Counted from the stretch's first letter, positions 1-11,385 are shown. The stretch: DNA of 64,000 nucleotides from Micromonospora sp. NBC_01813 (GCF_035917335.1 NZ_CP109067.1:6819001-6883000); one strand, 5' to 3'. Notes: generated by a model not told the origin, from the letters alone. A program made the numbers and translations.

Positions 1-2328
<2,328 letters not shown>

Positions 2329-2814
2329 TCAGCCGGGACCGAGCGTGATCAGCGGCTGGTCGAACTCGACCGGTTCGCCGTCGCCGACGAGGACTGCCTC
2401 GACCACGCCGCGCTGGTCGGCGGTGATCTCGTTCATCAGCTTCATCGCTTCGACGATCCCGATCACCTGCCCGGGTTCGATCACGTCGCCAGCGGTGACG
2501 AACGGTTTGCCGCCCGGCTCCGCCGCCCGGTAGAAGGTGCCGACCATCGGCGACACCACCCGGCGCGGTTGCGCCGTCGGAATTTCGCCACCGGGATCCG
2601 CCCCGGGGGTCGGCGGCTGTCCGGGTACGGCGACCCGGCCGGCCGGGTCGTGCCATTCGATCTCGATCACGGTCTCCCCGTGCCGGACCTGCACCCGCCG
2701 CAGCGGGCCGGCGAGCTCGCCGACCAACGCCCGGGTCTGTTCGGCGAGCCGGCGCAGTTGACTGGCCAGCTCCGGACCGGCCGGGGTTCCGTTGGCGGCG
2801 GCTGCGGACATCAT
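2329..2814 (-). CDS. accB: Biotin carboxyl carrier protein of acetyl-CoA carboxylase
   Basis: A 161-residue protein. The C-terminal biotinyl domain (about 85-161) contains the biotinylation motif EAMKLMNEI with Lys125, preceded by the Pro/Ala/Gly-rich linker usual in AccB; the N-terminal half is a helical segment. The ATG at 2814 overlaps the stop of the upstream carboxyltransferase gene (ATGA); a second ATG follows directly at 2811. It shuttles carboxybiotin between the biotin carboxylase encoded next and the fused carboxyltransferase encoded before it. All three catalytic parts of the enzyme are therefore encoded side by side. Confidence 0.93.
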   Translation of the reverse strand: MMSAAAANGTPAGPELASQLRRLAEQTRALVGELAGPLRRVQVRHGETVIEIEWHDPAGRVAVPGQPPTPGADPGGEIPTAQPRRVVSPMVGTFYRAAEPGGKPFVTAGDVIEPGQVIGIVEAMKLMNEITADQRGVVEAVLVGDGEPVEFDQPLITLGPG

Positions 2815-4607
2815 CGCCTCACCTGAATCGGTCGGTCGGTATCGTCGGCCGGTCCGCCGACGGGAAGATCGGCGGCCCCGGCCGGACCGGGGGCACCGGC
2901 GGCCCCGGCCGGACCGGGAGTACTGGCGGCACCGGCTGGGCCGGCGGCGTAGTGGCGGAACCGGCTGGCACGTCGGCGGAGCAGTTCGGCGGTGGGCAGG
3001 GCGAGCAGATCCGGCAGGGCGGCGAGCAGGGCGGCGCGCAGCCGCTCGCCGGCCCCGGTCGGGTCCCGGTGGGCGCCGCCCGGCGGTTCCCCGACGATGC
3101 CGTCGGCGACGCCCAGGTGGAGCAGATCGGGTGCGGTGAGCCGCAGCGCGGCGGCGGCCCGCGGTGCGGCGGCCCGGTCGTGGAACAGGATCGCGGCGCA
3201 GCCTTCGGGGCTGATCACCGAGTAGACGGCGTTCTGCAGCATCAGCACCCGGTCGGCGACGGCCAGCGCGAGGGCGCCACCGCTGCCACCCTCGCCGGTG
3301 ACGACCGCGATCACCGGCGTCGGTAGCCGGGCCATGGTGCGCAGACAGGTAGCGATCGCGGCGGCTTGGCCCTGCTCCTCGGCGTCCACTCCGGGGTGTG
3401 CGCCGGGGGTGTCGATCAGGGTCACCACCGGAAGGCCGAGCCGGGCGGCCAGTCGCATCACCCGTACCGCCTTGCGGTAGCCGGCGGGGCTGGCCATCCC
3501 GAAGTTGCGGGCCAGCATCTCCCGGGCGTCGTGTCCCTTCTGGTGCCCGATCACGACGACCGGCTGGTCACCGAGCCGGGCCAGGCCGGTGACGATCGCC
3601 GGACAGTCGGCTCCGAGCCGGTCGCCGTGCAGTTCGACGAAGCCGTCGAACACGGTGTGCGCGTAGTCCGACGTGGTCGGCCGGGCCAGGTTGCGCGCGG
3701 CGCGTACGCACTGCCAGGCGTCGGGTGTCTCGCCCCGGCGGGCGGCCGGGACGACGGCCGTCGGGTGGCTGCCGGTGGGTGCCGCCGGACCTGCTCCGAC
3801 CCGGCCGGCCACGGTGAGCGCGAGCAGGGCACGCAGCCGGGGCCGCAGGTCGCGGCGTTCGACGACCAGATCGACCTGGCCGTGTCGGAGCAGGAACTCC
3901 GCGGTCTGGAAACCGGCGGGCAACTCCTGGCGGATCGTCTCGCGGATGACCCGGGGTCCGGCGAACCCCATCCGGGCGCCGGCTTCGGCGATCACCAGGT
4001 CGGTGTTGGTGGCGAACGAGGCGGCGACGCCGCCGTACGTCGGATCGGTGATGACGCTGACGGTGAGCAGGCCGGCGGCGCGCAGGTCGGCGATGGCGCC
4101 GCTGATGGTGGCCAGCTGCATCAGCGCCAGCACACCTTCCTGCATCCGGGCGCCACCGGAGGCGGTGACCAGCACCAGCGGGCTGCCGGTGGCGAGCGCG
4201 TGCTCGGCGGCCCGGGTGATCAGCTCGCCGGTGGCGGCACCGAGGCTGCCGCCGAGGAAACGGAAGTCCATCACGGCGAGGACGGCGCGGTGTCCGCCGA
4301 TGCGGGCGGTGCCGCACACCACGGCCTCCGCCAGGCCGGTCGCGGTTCGCGCCTGGGCGAGCCGCTGCGGGTACGGCAGTGAGTCGACGAACCGCAGCGG
4401 GTCGACCTCGGCGGCCGGTTCACCCAGGTCGGCGAAGCTGTCCGGGTCGGCGAGCTGGCTGATGCGTGCCGGCGCGGTGAGCCGACGGTGGTGTCCACAG
4501 TCGGGGCAGACCTCCAGGTTGCGGCGCATCCGCCGCCGGTAGACCAGGGCGCGGCAGGCGGCGCAGCGTAGCCACAGGTCCCGGGTGGGCGGGCCGGTGG
4601 CGGTCAT
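2811..4607 (-). CDS. Fused acetyl-CoA carboxylase carboxyltransferase (AccD-AccA)
   Basis: A 598-residue fusion. Residues 1-270 are the beta subunit with its N-terminal zinc ribbon (Cys15, Cys18, Cys34, Cys37 in CAAC...CPDC) and the crotonase-like GGARMQEG motif. After a Pro/Ala linker, residues about 290-540 are the alpha subunit (VFDGFVELHGDRL, MRLAARLGLPVVTLIDTPGAHPG given here in part, GEGGSGGALAL). The last 40 residues are a low-complexity Gly/Ala/Pro tail. It transfers the carboxyl group from biotin to acetyl-CoA. AccD-AccA fusions are known in actinomycete aromatic polyketide clusters. The ATG at 4607 overlaps the TGA of the upstream cyclase gene; a longer reading at the same frame is not favoured. 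Confidence 0.9.
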   Translation of the reverse strand: MTATGPPTRDLWLRCAACRALVYRRRMRRNLEVCPDCGHHRRLTAPARISQLADPDSFADLGEPAAEVDPLRFVDSLPYPQRLAQARTATGLAEAVVCGTARIGGHRAVLAVMDFRFLGGSLGAATGELITRAAEHALATGSPLVLVTASGGARMQEGVLALMQLATISGAIADLRAAGLLTVSVITDPTYGGVAASFATNTDLVIAEAGARMGFAGPRVIRETIRQELPAGFQTAEFLLRHGQVDLVVERRDLRPRLRALLALTVAGRVGAGPAAPTGSHPTAVVPAARRGETPDAWQCVRAARNLARPTTSDYAHTVFDGFVELHGDRLGADCPAIVTGLARLGDQPVVVIGHQKGHDAREMLARNFGMASPAGYRKAVRVMRLAARLGLPVVTLIDTPGAHPGVDAEEQGQAAAIATCLRTMARLPTPVIAVVTGEGGSGGALALAVADRVLMLQNAVYSVISPEGCAAILFHDRAAAPRAAAALRLTAPDLLHLGVADGIVGEPPGGAHRDPTGAGERLRAALLAALPDLLALPTAELLRRRASRFRHYAAGPAGAASTPGPAGAAGAPGPAGAADLPVGGPADDTDRPIQVRR

Positions 4608-4939
4608 GGCCGCCGGCCGGTGGAGGCGTCCCAGTGGTAGAACCGGTGGGCCATCGCGTCGCGTGGGGAGCGCCAGGTCGCCAGGTACGGGCTGATGTAC
4701 GCGGCGAGCTGGCGGCTGACCCGGTCGAACTCGGGATGCTCCCGGGCGGCGGCGACCGCCTGCGGACCGGTGGGGTCGGTTTCGATCAGGTGCACGTACA
4801 GGTCGTGCAGGCGGTACAGCGACCGGTGCCGTACCCCGGCCAGGCCGGGCAGGTCGGTGCGGTCCGATTCGGCGAAGATCTCCGCGACCTGCTGTTCCGC
4901 GTCCGGGACCACCTTGGCGATGATCAGCGACCGATCCAT
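4604..4939 (-). CDS. TcmI-type polyketide cyclase
   Basis: A 111-residue protein of the TcmI / WhiE-ORFVII family of small ferredoxin-like cyclases. Visible family features are the start MDRSLIIAKVVPDAEQQVAEIF, cited here as a prefix only, then HRSLYRLHDLYVHLIE, and a C-terminal FYHWDAS. It would catalyse later-ring cyclisation of an aromatic polyketide. The ATG at 4939 follows a good ribosome site (GGGAGGAAGCC). It is the first gene of the minus-strand operon cyclase - AccDA - AccB - AccC - ACP-cyclase - cupin, in which several junctions overlap. Confidence 0.88.
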   Translation of the reverse strand: MDRSLIIAKVVPDAEQQVAEIFAESDRTDLPGLAGVRHRSLYRLHDLYVHLIETDPTGPQAVAAAREHPEFDRVSRQLAAYISPYLATWRSPRDAMAHRFYHWDASTGRRP

Positions 4940-5281
4940 GGCTTCCTCCCAGCGGCGTCGTGCCTTGGTCGCTGCCCACGATGCCGTCGGCGGCGTCACC
5001 GTCGCGTCGCGTCGCGCTGTTCTGACCGGAGGTCGGCGTTGACGCCGAAGTAACGGCGGTCCGGTACAGCGCGTGATCGCCGAGGGTCAGCCGGACCGCC
5101 GGCGATGCCCGTTTGTTCCGTAAGAAGTAGCAGCTCAGACCGGTTGTCGGGTATCTGTCGAGGTGCCCGGTCGACCAAGCGCATCATTGACTGAGAGTAA
5201 TCAGGATTGATAATCTTGGTGACGCAAGGGACGTGGTGCCAGGGCAGTGACCGGTGACTGACGCGTGCAGGGGGTTCCGCC
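4940..5281. promoter_or_regulatory. Divergent promoter region between polyketide operon and SARP gene
   Basis: A 342-base gap between divergent genes. On the plus strand TTGACT (5187-5192) and GATAAT (5209-5214), 16 bases apart, form a plausible -35/-10 pair about 65 bases before the SARP start; this is the most AT-rich stretch in the area. Two heptamers TGTCGGG (5145-5151) and TGTCGAG (5156-5162) are spaced exactly 11 bases apart, the pitch of known SARP recognition repeats. They could be a binding site for the SARP encoded alongside. Promoter and operator roles are inference. Confidence 0.5.
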
Positions 5282-6076
5282 GTGACGTCAGAGGCAGGCA
5301 ACGCGGAAGCATCGGTCCGACTGCTACTTCTCGGCGGATTCCGCCTGATCAGGCGGGACGAGTCGGTAACCGTCCCTCGTGGACTGCAGCGGATCCTCGC
5401 GCTGATCGGGCTGCGTCCCGGTGCCACCCGCGCCCACCTGGCCGGGCTGCTCTGGCCGGACGCAGCCGAGGAGCGTGCCCTCTCGTCGCTGCGCACCGCG
5501 CTGTGGCGGCTGCGCCAGGAACCGAGCTGCCCGCTGCGCACCGCCGGGGACACCGTGCGGCTCGATCCGCAGGTCCAGGTCGATGTGGACGACCTGGTCC
5601 GCACCGCGGCCCGGGTCCGCGACGGCGGCGATCCCCGGCTCGCCGACGTGGTGCTCACCGCCGCCCGGCACGATCTGCTGCCCGGCTGGTACGACGACTG
5701 GGTGCTGCTGGAGCGGGAACGGCTGCGGCAGCTGCGGCTGCACATGCTGGAGCACGTCGCACGGACCTATCTGGAGGCCGGGCAGCACGACGAGGCGCTG
5801 CAGGCCGCCCTGGAGGCGGTGGGCGCCGAACCGTTGCGGGAGACCCCGCACCGGCTGATCGTGCGGATCCACCTCGCCGAGGGCAACGCCTACGAGGCGT
5901 TGCACACCTTCTACGCGTACCGGGATCTGGTGTTGCGGGAGTTGCAGCTGGAGCCGTCGCCGGCGATGTCGGCGCTGCTGGGCGACATCCTGACGCCGAT
6001 CCGCGACGCCCCGGGGCGGCCCCGTCCCCGCCGGCACCACCCGGTCACCGACCCGGTGCGATCCGGTCCGGCGTGA
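5282..6076 (+). CDS. SARP-family transcriptional activator
   Basis: A 264-residue protein with an N-terminal OmpR-like winged helix (about 10-100; LLLLGGFRLIR, AHLAGLLWPDAAEERALSSLRTALWRLR in part) and a C-terminal BTAD domain (about 105-245; LERERLRQLRLHMLEHVA, EPLRETPHRLIVRIHL). This is the minimal SARP layout of pathway-specific activators such as ActII-ORF4, without the NB-ARC part of AfsR. The GTG at 5282 is preceded by AGGGGG. It diverges from the polyketide operon and is its most likely activator. Confidence 0.9.
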   Translation: MTSEAGNAEASVRLLLLGGFRLIRRDESVTVPRGLQRILALIGLRPGATRAHLAGLLWPDAAEERALSSLRTALWRLRQEPSCPLRTAGDTVRLDPQVQVDVDDLVRTAARVRDGGDPRLADVVLTAARHDLLPGWYDDWVLLERERLRQLRLHMLEHVARTYLEAGQHDEALQAALEAVGAEPLRETPHRLIVRIHLAEGNAYEALHTFYAYRDLVLRELQLEPSPAMSALLGDILTPIRDAPGRPRPRRHHPVTDPVRSGPA

Positions 6077-6122
6077 CCGTCGCCGGCCGGCCGGACACGC
6101 GGTCGTCACCCCGACGGATCGG

Positions 6123-6764
6123 TCACCCCGACGGTTCGGTCACCCGCGCGCCGAGGGAGACCCGGACCAGGGCGGCGGCGAATCGCGGCAGGTCGCGATC
6201 TTTGACCAACGTGGCCAGCCGCTCCGGCGAGCCGGGCAGCCCGATCCGGCCGGCACCGCTGGTCACCCGCTTGTCCAGGTACGGCCGCAACCCGGGCCAG
6301 ACCGCCTGCACCTCGCGCAGGTAGATGTCCGCGCCGGTCGGCCCGATCCCGGGGTACGCGGTGAGCAGCCGGCGCAGCGCGGCCGGCTCGTCACCGGCCT
6401 CGGCGTGCAGCCGCCGCAGGTCACCGCCCCATCGGCGTTGGCACAACTCGGCCCCGTCGCCGAGCATGGTGGCGGTCCGCTCGTCGTACCGCCGGTAGTG
6501 ACCGCGACCCAGCGCGTCCACCCGGTCCTGCCAGCTGGCCGCGCCCATCGCCGCCGGGGTGCGGTAGCCGGCGGCGAAGAGTTCCCGCGCCGCGTCGATC
6601 GCGATCCCCGCCGAGATCCGGGTGCTCAGCAGCGTCGCCAGCACCAGCAGCTGGTACAGCGGTGCCGGCTTGTCGGCCAGCGTGATGCCCGCCTCCGCGC
6701 TGAAGGTGCGGCCCTGCTGGTCGAGTAGGGCCGTCACGGTCGTCGCCGGTCGCCGATCGGCCAT
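6123..6764 (-). CDS. HhH-GPD-like (endonuclease III-related) protein
   Basis: A 213-residue protein. The helix-hairpin-helix segment YPGIGPTGADIYLREVQ near residue 140 and the surrounding all-helical fold resemble endonuclease III/AlkA-type base-excision proteins. The C-terminal iron-sulphur cysteine cluster of EndoIII is absent and the usual catalytic Lys/Asp pair is not obvious, so enzyme activity is uncertain. The ATG at 6764 is chosen because it has GGAGGTGGCGGAG upstream; the longer reading beyond it overlaps the ABC gene on the same strand. It lies downstream of the ABC exporter. Confidence 0.7.
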   Translation of the reverse strand: MADRRPATTVTALLDQQGRTFSAEAGITLADKPAPLYQLLVLATLLSTRISAGIAIDAARELFAAGYRTPAAMGAASWQDRVDALGRGHYRRYDERTATMLGDGAELCQRRWGGDLRRLHAEAGDEPAALRRLLTAYPGIGPTGADIYLREVQAVWPGLRPYLDKRVTSGAGRIGLPGSPERLATLVKDRDLPRFAAALVRVSLGARVTEPSG

Positions 6765-6831
6765 CTCCGCCACCTCCGGTTCGCCACCTTGCCGAGCTGC
6801 GGGATACCCCTGGCCGGCCGGGCGAAACGAC

Positions 6832-8715
6832 TCAGCCGGTGGTGCTCGCCAGCAGCGCGTCGGTGTCCGGCCGGCCGTCGGCCCGTGGGTCGGTGCGGTC
6901 ACCGGAGCGGTCGCCGGCCTGCGCGATGTGCAGCGCCTCCACCAGGTCGCGGTACAACTCGTCGGTCGCCAACAGCGTCCGGTGGTCACCGCGGGCCCGG
7001 ACCCGCCCTGCCTGCATCACCACGATGGTGTCGGCGTCGATGACGGTGGAGAGCCGGTGCGCGATGGTGACCACCGCGCCGTGCCTGGCCTGCTCCCGGA
7101 TGCAGTCGTGGATGGCGGCCTCGGTGAGCCCGTCGACCTGGGCGGTCGCCTCGTCGAGCAGCAGGACGTCCGGGCGGCGCAGGATGGCGCGGGCCAGCGC
7201 GATCCGTTGCCGCTGCCCGCCGGACATCGACGACGGGCTCAGCGGGGTGTCCAGCCCGTCGCCGAGCGAGTCGATCTTCTCGGTGAGCTGGACGGCGTCC
7301 AGCGCGCGGCGGATCTCGGCGTCGGTGGCGTCCGGATAGGTGAAGGTGAGGTTCTCCCGGATGGTGCCGGGGATCACCGGGGTGTCCTGCTCGACGTAGG
7401 CGAGTCGCTGCCGGACCTCGGTGTGGCTCAACGCCGGGTACGGCGTGCCGTCGAGCAGCAGCTCACCCTGCTGCGGGGCGAGGAACCGCAGGATCAGGGA
7501 GAACATGGTGGTCTTGCCGGCACCGGACGGGCCGACGATCGCCACGTGGCCGCGCCGGGGCACGGCCAGGTCGACGCCGCGTACCGCCGCCGGCTGGTCC
7601 GGGCCGTAGCCGGCGGTGACCTGCCGCAGCTCCAGCACCGGCAGGTCGTCGCCGGTGGCGCCGACCTGGGTGTCGGCGCTGGCCCGGACGTCGGTGCCAC
7701 TGTCCGGCGCCGACGTGGGGTCGGCCTCGGCCGGCATCGCCGCGATCTGCCGGATCCGGCCGGCGGCGGCGATGCCCGACTGCAGCGCGGTGAGGTGCCG
7801 GCTGAGCGTGGTGACCGGCTCCATCAGCCCGAAGGCGTACAGCAGGAACGCGATCAGGCTGGACACGGCGAGGTCTCCGGTGCCGACCCGCCAGGCTCCG
7901 ATGCCGAGGATCATGATGATGGCGAGCTGGATGCCGCTCCAGGCGATAGTCCAGGCGTAGGCCTCCCGGCGGACCGCTCGAACGCTCTGCCGGGCCGACT
8001 CGCGCGCCTCGCCGACGATCCGGTCCGACTGGCGCTGCTCGGCCCGGCTGACCTTGACGGTCCGGATCGCCCGCAACGTCCCCTCCAGCACCGCCCCGAG
8101 GGTGCCGACGTGTTCCTGGGCCCGCTCCTGCGCCTTGGCGATGCCTGGCATCAGCAGACTGAACAGGAACGCCATCACGACCACCGCCGCGACGGTCACG
8201 CCGAGCAGCACCAGGTCGAGCACGGCCATCAGCACCAGCGTGCCGACCAGCATGACCGAGCCGTTGATCAGGCCGATGACGCTGGACGAGGCGGCTTCGC
8301 GCAGCAGCACCGTGTCGGAGGTGACCCGGGTGATGTACTCGCCGGTGGGTCGGCCGGTCACCGCCGGCACGGTGGCCCGGAACAGCCGGCGCACCATCGA
8401 CTCGCGGGCGTCGAGGACGACCCGTTCGCCGACGGTGCCGAGCAGGATCCACTGCCAGAGCCAGATGACCACGCCGAGGGCGAGCAGGCCGAGCAGGGCG
8501 AGGACCGGTCCGCGCAGCGAGGTGAGACCGGAGAGGCTGTCCAGCACCCACTTGGTGACCATCGGGGTGGCCAGGCTGCCGGCGGATCCGAGCAGCGCGA
8601 GCAGCAGCCCGAGGCCCAGGGCGCGGCGGTGCGGTCGGGCGAACGACCAGAGCAGGTGGAGCCGGGGCAGGCTGGGATCGGCGGCGGAGGGTTCGGTGCT
8701 GGCCGGAGCGGTCAT
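6832..8715 (-). CDS. ABC transporter, fused permease/ATPase (exporter half-transporter)
   Basis: A 627-residue protein of type IV exporter layout. Six membrane helices lie between residues about 33 and 320, followed by a nucleotide-binding domain at about 358-590 with Walker A GPSGAGKTT (395-403), signature MSGGQRQRIALARA, Walker B VLLLDEATAQVD and the switch histidine in IAHRLSTV. It would export a small molecule or peptide as a dimer. The ATG at 8715 faces the divergent TetR gene across a perfect inverted repeat, so it is probably repressed by that TetR, as in drug-efflux pairs. Substrate unknown. Confidence 0.92.
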   Translation of the reverse strand: MTAPASTEPSAADPSLPRLHLLWSFARPHRRALGLGLLLALLGSAGSLATPMVTKWVLDSLSGLTSLRGPVLALLGLLALGVVIWLWQWILLGTVGERVVLDARESMVRRLFRATVPAVTGRPTGEYITRVTSDTVLLREAASSSVIGLINGSVMLVGTLVLMAVLDLVLLGVTVAAVVVMAFLFSLLMPGIAKAQERAQEHVGTLGAVLEGTLRAIRTVKVSRAEQRQSDRIVGEARESARQSVRAVRREAYAWTIAWSGIQLAIIMILGIGAWRVGTGDLAVSSLIAFLLYAFGLMEPVTTLSRHLTALQSGIAAAGRIRQIAAMPAEADPTSAPDSGTDVRASADTQVGATGDDLPVLELRQVTAGYGPDQPAAVRGVDLAVPRRGHVAIVGPSGAGKTTMFSLILRFLAPQQGELLLDGTPYPALSHTEVRQRLAYVEQDTPVIPGTIRENLTFTYPDATDAEIRRALDAVQLTEKIDSLGDGLDTPLSPSSMSGGQRQRIALARAILRRPDVLLLDEATAQVDGLTEAAIHDCIREQARHGAVVTIAHRLSTVIDADTIVVMQAGRVRARGDHRTLLATDELYRDLVEALHIAQAGDRSGDRTDPRADGRPDTDALLASTTG

Positions 8716-8724
8716 ACCTTGAAG

Positions 8725-8742
8725 TGGAACACTTATGTTCCA
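8725..8742. promoter_or_regulatory. TetR operator palindrome
   Basis: Perfect inverted repeat TGGAACACTTATGTTCCA (7-base arms, 4-base spacer) between the divergent ABC exporter (start 8715) and TetR gene (start 8795). It lies only 10 bases before the exporter start, where a bound repressor would block transcription. Its symmetry and position fit a TetR-family operator; binding is inferred. Confidence 0.7.
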
Positions 8743-8794
8743 GAAGCGTCAACAAGTATTCGCTAACGGCACGTCGTACGGTAGTTTCCCGCAC

Positions 8795-9370
8795 ATGGCG
8801 GAAGCACAGCTCGGCGCGGCGGAGACGGCTACCCGGGCCCGGACCCGGCGAGCCATCCTCGACGCGGCGATCACCGCGCTGTCCCGGGACCCGGCGGCCT
8901 CCCTCGGCGACATCGCCGTCGAGGCCGGCGTCGGCCGCACCACGCTGCACCGCTACTTCCCGGAACGCTCCGACCTGATCGACGGGCTCAGCCAGCACGT
9001 GCTGGAGCAGATCGCCGGTGCCACCGACCGGGCCCGCCTCGACCAGGGCACCGCGCTCGCCGCCATCGAACGACTCTGCCAGGAGTACTTCGCCCTCGGC
9101 GACGCGCTCACCATGATCTTCAACGACCCGCAGATGACCTGCCGACCCGAGTGGAGCGAGGAGACCGTGGCCGACCGGTCGATGCTGCGGCTGATCGAAC
9201 GCGGCCACGCCGACGGCAGCATCGACCCGCAGGTCGACCCGGCCTGGGCGCAGCAGTTGCTGTGGGCGCTGCTCTACGCCGGTTGGCAGTACGTCAACGA
9301 CAACGCCGTGCCCCGCTACGAGGCGCTCAACCAGTGCCTGCGCAGTCTGCGTAAGTCCCTCGACGCTTAG
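8795..9370 (+). CDS. TetR-family transcriptional regulator
   Basis: A 191-residue protein. The N-terminal TetR helix-turn-helix is clear (ARTRRAILDAAITAL, LGDIAVEAGVGRTTLHRYF); the C-terminal ligand domain is variable, as usual. The ATG at 8795 starts the compact protein MAEAQLGAA; an upstream TTG-type extension would overlap the operator region and is not preferred. No strong ribosome site is visible before 8795, so the mRNA may be nearly leaderless. It diverges from the ABC exporter and is expected to repress it, and perhaps itself, from the palindrome at 8725-8742. Confidence 0.9.
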   Translation: MAEAQLGAAETATRARTRRAILDAAITALSRDPAASLGDIAVEAGVGRTTLHRYFPERSDLIDGLSQHVLEQIAGATDRARLDQGTALAAIERLCQEYFALGDALTMIFNDPQMTCRPEWSEETVADRSMLRLIERGHADGSIDPQVDPAWAQQLLWALLYAGWQYVNDNAVPRYEALNQCLRSLRKSLDA

Positions 9371-9429
9371 CGCGACCGCGCGCCGTACGATTCGAGACGC
9401 AAGACTCTGTCTCCAGGGAGGGAACCCAA

Positions 9430-11340
9430 TTGAGCACCGGGGTTGAGACGCGTGAGTTCCAGGCCGAGGCGCGCCAGCTCCTGCAGCTGATGGTCCATTC
9501 GATCTACTCGAACAAGGACATCTTCCTGCGGGAGTTGATCTCGAACGCCTCCGACGCGCTGGACAAACTGCGGCTGCAGGCGCTGATCGACAAGGACCTC
9601 GACGTCGACATCTCGGATCTGCACGTCGAGATCGAGGTCGACCGCGAGCGGCGGACGCTCACCGTGCGGGACAACGGCATCGGCATGTCCCGTGACGAGG
9701 TCGTCAGCCTGATCGGCACGATCGCCAAGTCCGGCACCGCCGAGCTGCTGCGCAAGCTCAAGGAGTCCAAGGACACGGCGTCCCAGGAGCTGATCGGGCA
9801 GTTCGGGGTCGGTTTCTACGCCACCTTCATGGTCGCCGACCGGGTCACCCTGCTGACCCGTCGGGCCGGCGAGACCGAGGCGACCCGCTGGGAGTCCTCC
9901 GGCGAGGGCACCTACACCATCGAGCCGGTGGACGACGCCCCGCAGGGCACCACCGTCACCCTGCATCTCAAGCCGGAAGACAAAGAAGACCAGCTCTTCG
10001 ACTACACCGACGAGTGGAAGCTCCGGGAGATCGTCAAACGCTACTCGGACTTCATCGCCTGGCCGATCCGGATGTCCACCGAGCGCCCCGGCGAGTCGGA
10101 GGGGGAGACCACCAGCGAGACGGTCACCCTCAACTCGATGAAGGCCCTGTGGGCGCGACCGCGCTCCGAGGTGACCGACGACGAGTACAAGGAGTTCTAC
10201 AAGCACGTCAGCCACGACTGGAACGACCCGCTCGACATCATCCACATGAAGGCCGAAGGCACCTTCGAGTACGAAGCGCTGCTGTTCGTTCCGGCGCAGG
10301 CGCCGTACGACCTGTTCATGCGCGACGCCAAGCGGGGCGTGCAGCTGTACGTCAAGCGCGTGTTCATCATGGACGACTGCGAAGCGCTGATCCCGGAGTA
10401 CCTGCGCTTCGTCAAGGGGGTCGTCGACGCGCAGGACCTGTCGCTGAACATCAGCCGGGAGATCCTGCAGCAGGACCGGCAGATCCAGCTGATCCGCCGC
10501 CGGCTGGTCAAGAAGGTGCTCTCCTCGGTCAAGGAGTTGATGGACAACGACGCCGAGCGCTACCGCACCTTCTGGACCCAGCTCGGCCGGGCGGTCAAGG
10601 AGGGCCTGCTCAACGACTTCGAGAACCAGCGGGCGATCCTGGACATCTCGTCGTTCGCCTCGACCCACGACCCGGAGCAGCTGACCAGCCTCGCGCAGTA
10701 CATCGAGCGGATGCCCGACGGTCAGACCGACATCTACTACATGACCGGCGAGTCCCGGACCATGATCGAGAACTCGCCGCACCTGGAGGCGTTCAAAGCC
10801 AAGGGGTACGAGGTCCTGCTGCTCACCGACCCGGTCGACGAGATGTGGGTCGCCTCGGTCACCGACTACGACGGCAAGCAGCTGCGCTCGATCGCCCAGG
10901 GTCAGGTCGACCTGGACGGCGAGGACGAGTCGAGCAAGGACCCGGAGCGGGAGCAGCGCAAGGAGCAGTACGCGCCGCTGCTGGGCTGGCTCGGCGAGAC
11001 CCTCGACGCCCACGTCAAGGAGGTACGGCTGTCCACCCGGTTGACCACCTCACCGGCGTGCCTGGTCGGCGACGCGGGCGACATGACCCCGGCGCTGGAG
11101 CGGATGTACCGGGCGATGGGGCAGGACGGGCCGAAGATCAAGCGGATCCTGGAGCTGAACCCGGCCCACCCGCTGGTCACCGGGCTGCGGGAGGCGTACG
11201 GCAGCCGGGCCGACGATCCGGCTCTCGTCGAGACCGCCGAGCTGCTGTACGGCACCGCGCTGCTCGCCGAGGGTGGCGAGCTGGACGAGCCGGCCCGGTT
11301 CGCGAAACTGCTCGCCGACCGGCTGGCCCGTACCGTCTGA
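9430..11340 (+). CDS. htpG: Molecular chaperone HtpG (Hsp90 family)
   Basis: A 636-residue protein with all Hsp90 parts: N-terminal GHKL ATPase (ELISNASDALDKLR, DNGIGMSRDEV, GTIAKSGTAELL, GQFGVGFYATFMVADRV in part), middle domain (RGVQLYVKRVFIMDD, LPLNISRE-like DLSLNISREILQ) and C-terminal dimerisation domain. It is an ATP-dependent cytosolic chaperone. The start is TTG at 9430 behind a strong GGGAGGG site. No CIRCE element is visible upstream. A perfect hairpin at 11356-11385 ends the unit. Confidence 0.97.
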   Translation: MSTGVETREFQAEARQLLQLMVHSIYSNKDIFLRELISNASDALDKLRLQALIDKDLDVDISDLHVEIEVDRERRTLTVRDNGIGMSRDEVVSLIGTIAKSGTAELLRKLKESKDTASQELIGQFGVGFYATFMVADRVTLLTRRAGETEATRWESSGEGTYTIEPVDDAPQGTTVTLHLKPEDKEDQLFDYTDEWKLREIVKRYSDFIAWPIRMSTERPGESEGETTSETVTLNSMKALWARPRSEVTDDEYKEFYKHVSHDWNDPLDIIHMKAEGTFEYEALLFVPAQAPYDLFMRDAKRGVQLYVKRVFIMDDCEALIPEYLRFVKGVVDAQDLSLNISREILQQDRQIQLIRRRLVKKVLSSVKELMDNDAERYRTFWTQLGRAVKEGLLNDFENQRAILDISSFASTHDPEQLTSLAQYIERMPDGQTDIYYMTGESRTMIENSPHLEAFKAKGYEVLLLTDPVDEMWVASVTDYDGKQLRSIAQGQVDLDGEDESSKDPEREQRKEQYAPLLGWLGETLDAHVKEVRLSTRLTTSPACLVGDAGDMTPALERMYRAMGQDGPKIKRILELNPAHPLVTGLREAYGSRADDPALVETAELLYGTALLAEGGELDEPARFAKLLADRLARTV

Positions 11341-11355
11341 CCCGAGCCGCGTCGG

Positions 11356-11385
11356 GTCCCCGGCAGGTGTCGACCTGCCGGGGAC
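11356..11385. terminator. Bidirectional terminator hairpin
   Basis: Perfect inverted repeat with 13-base arms (11356-11368, GTCCCCGGCAGGT; 11373-11385) and a GTCG loop. It lies between the convergent htpG and racemase genes and overlaps neither stop codon by more than the last base. No U-tract follows, which is usual for actinomycete hairpins. It should serve both strands. Confidence 0.75.

Noticed and set aside
6622-8766. 714-codon open frame on the plus strand opposite the ABC exporter
   Set aside because: Exact antisense of a well-supported ABC gene; the protein is Gly/Asp/Arg-rich without domains, as expected from GC-rich antisense DNA.
9367-11013. 548-codon minus-strand frame opposite htpG
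   Set aside because: Antisense shadow of htpG with biased low-complexity composition and no motif.
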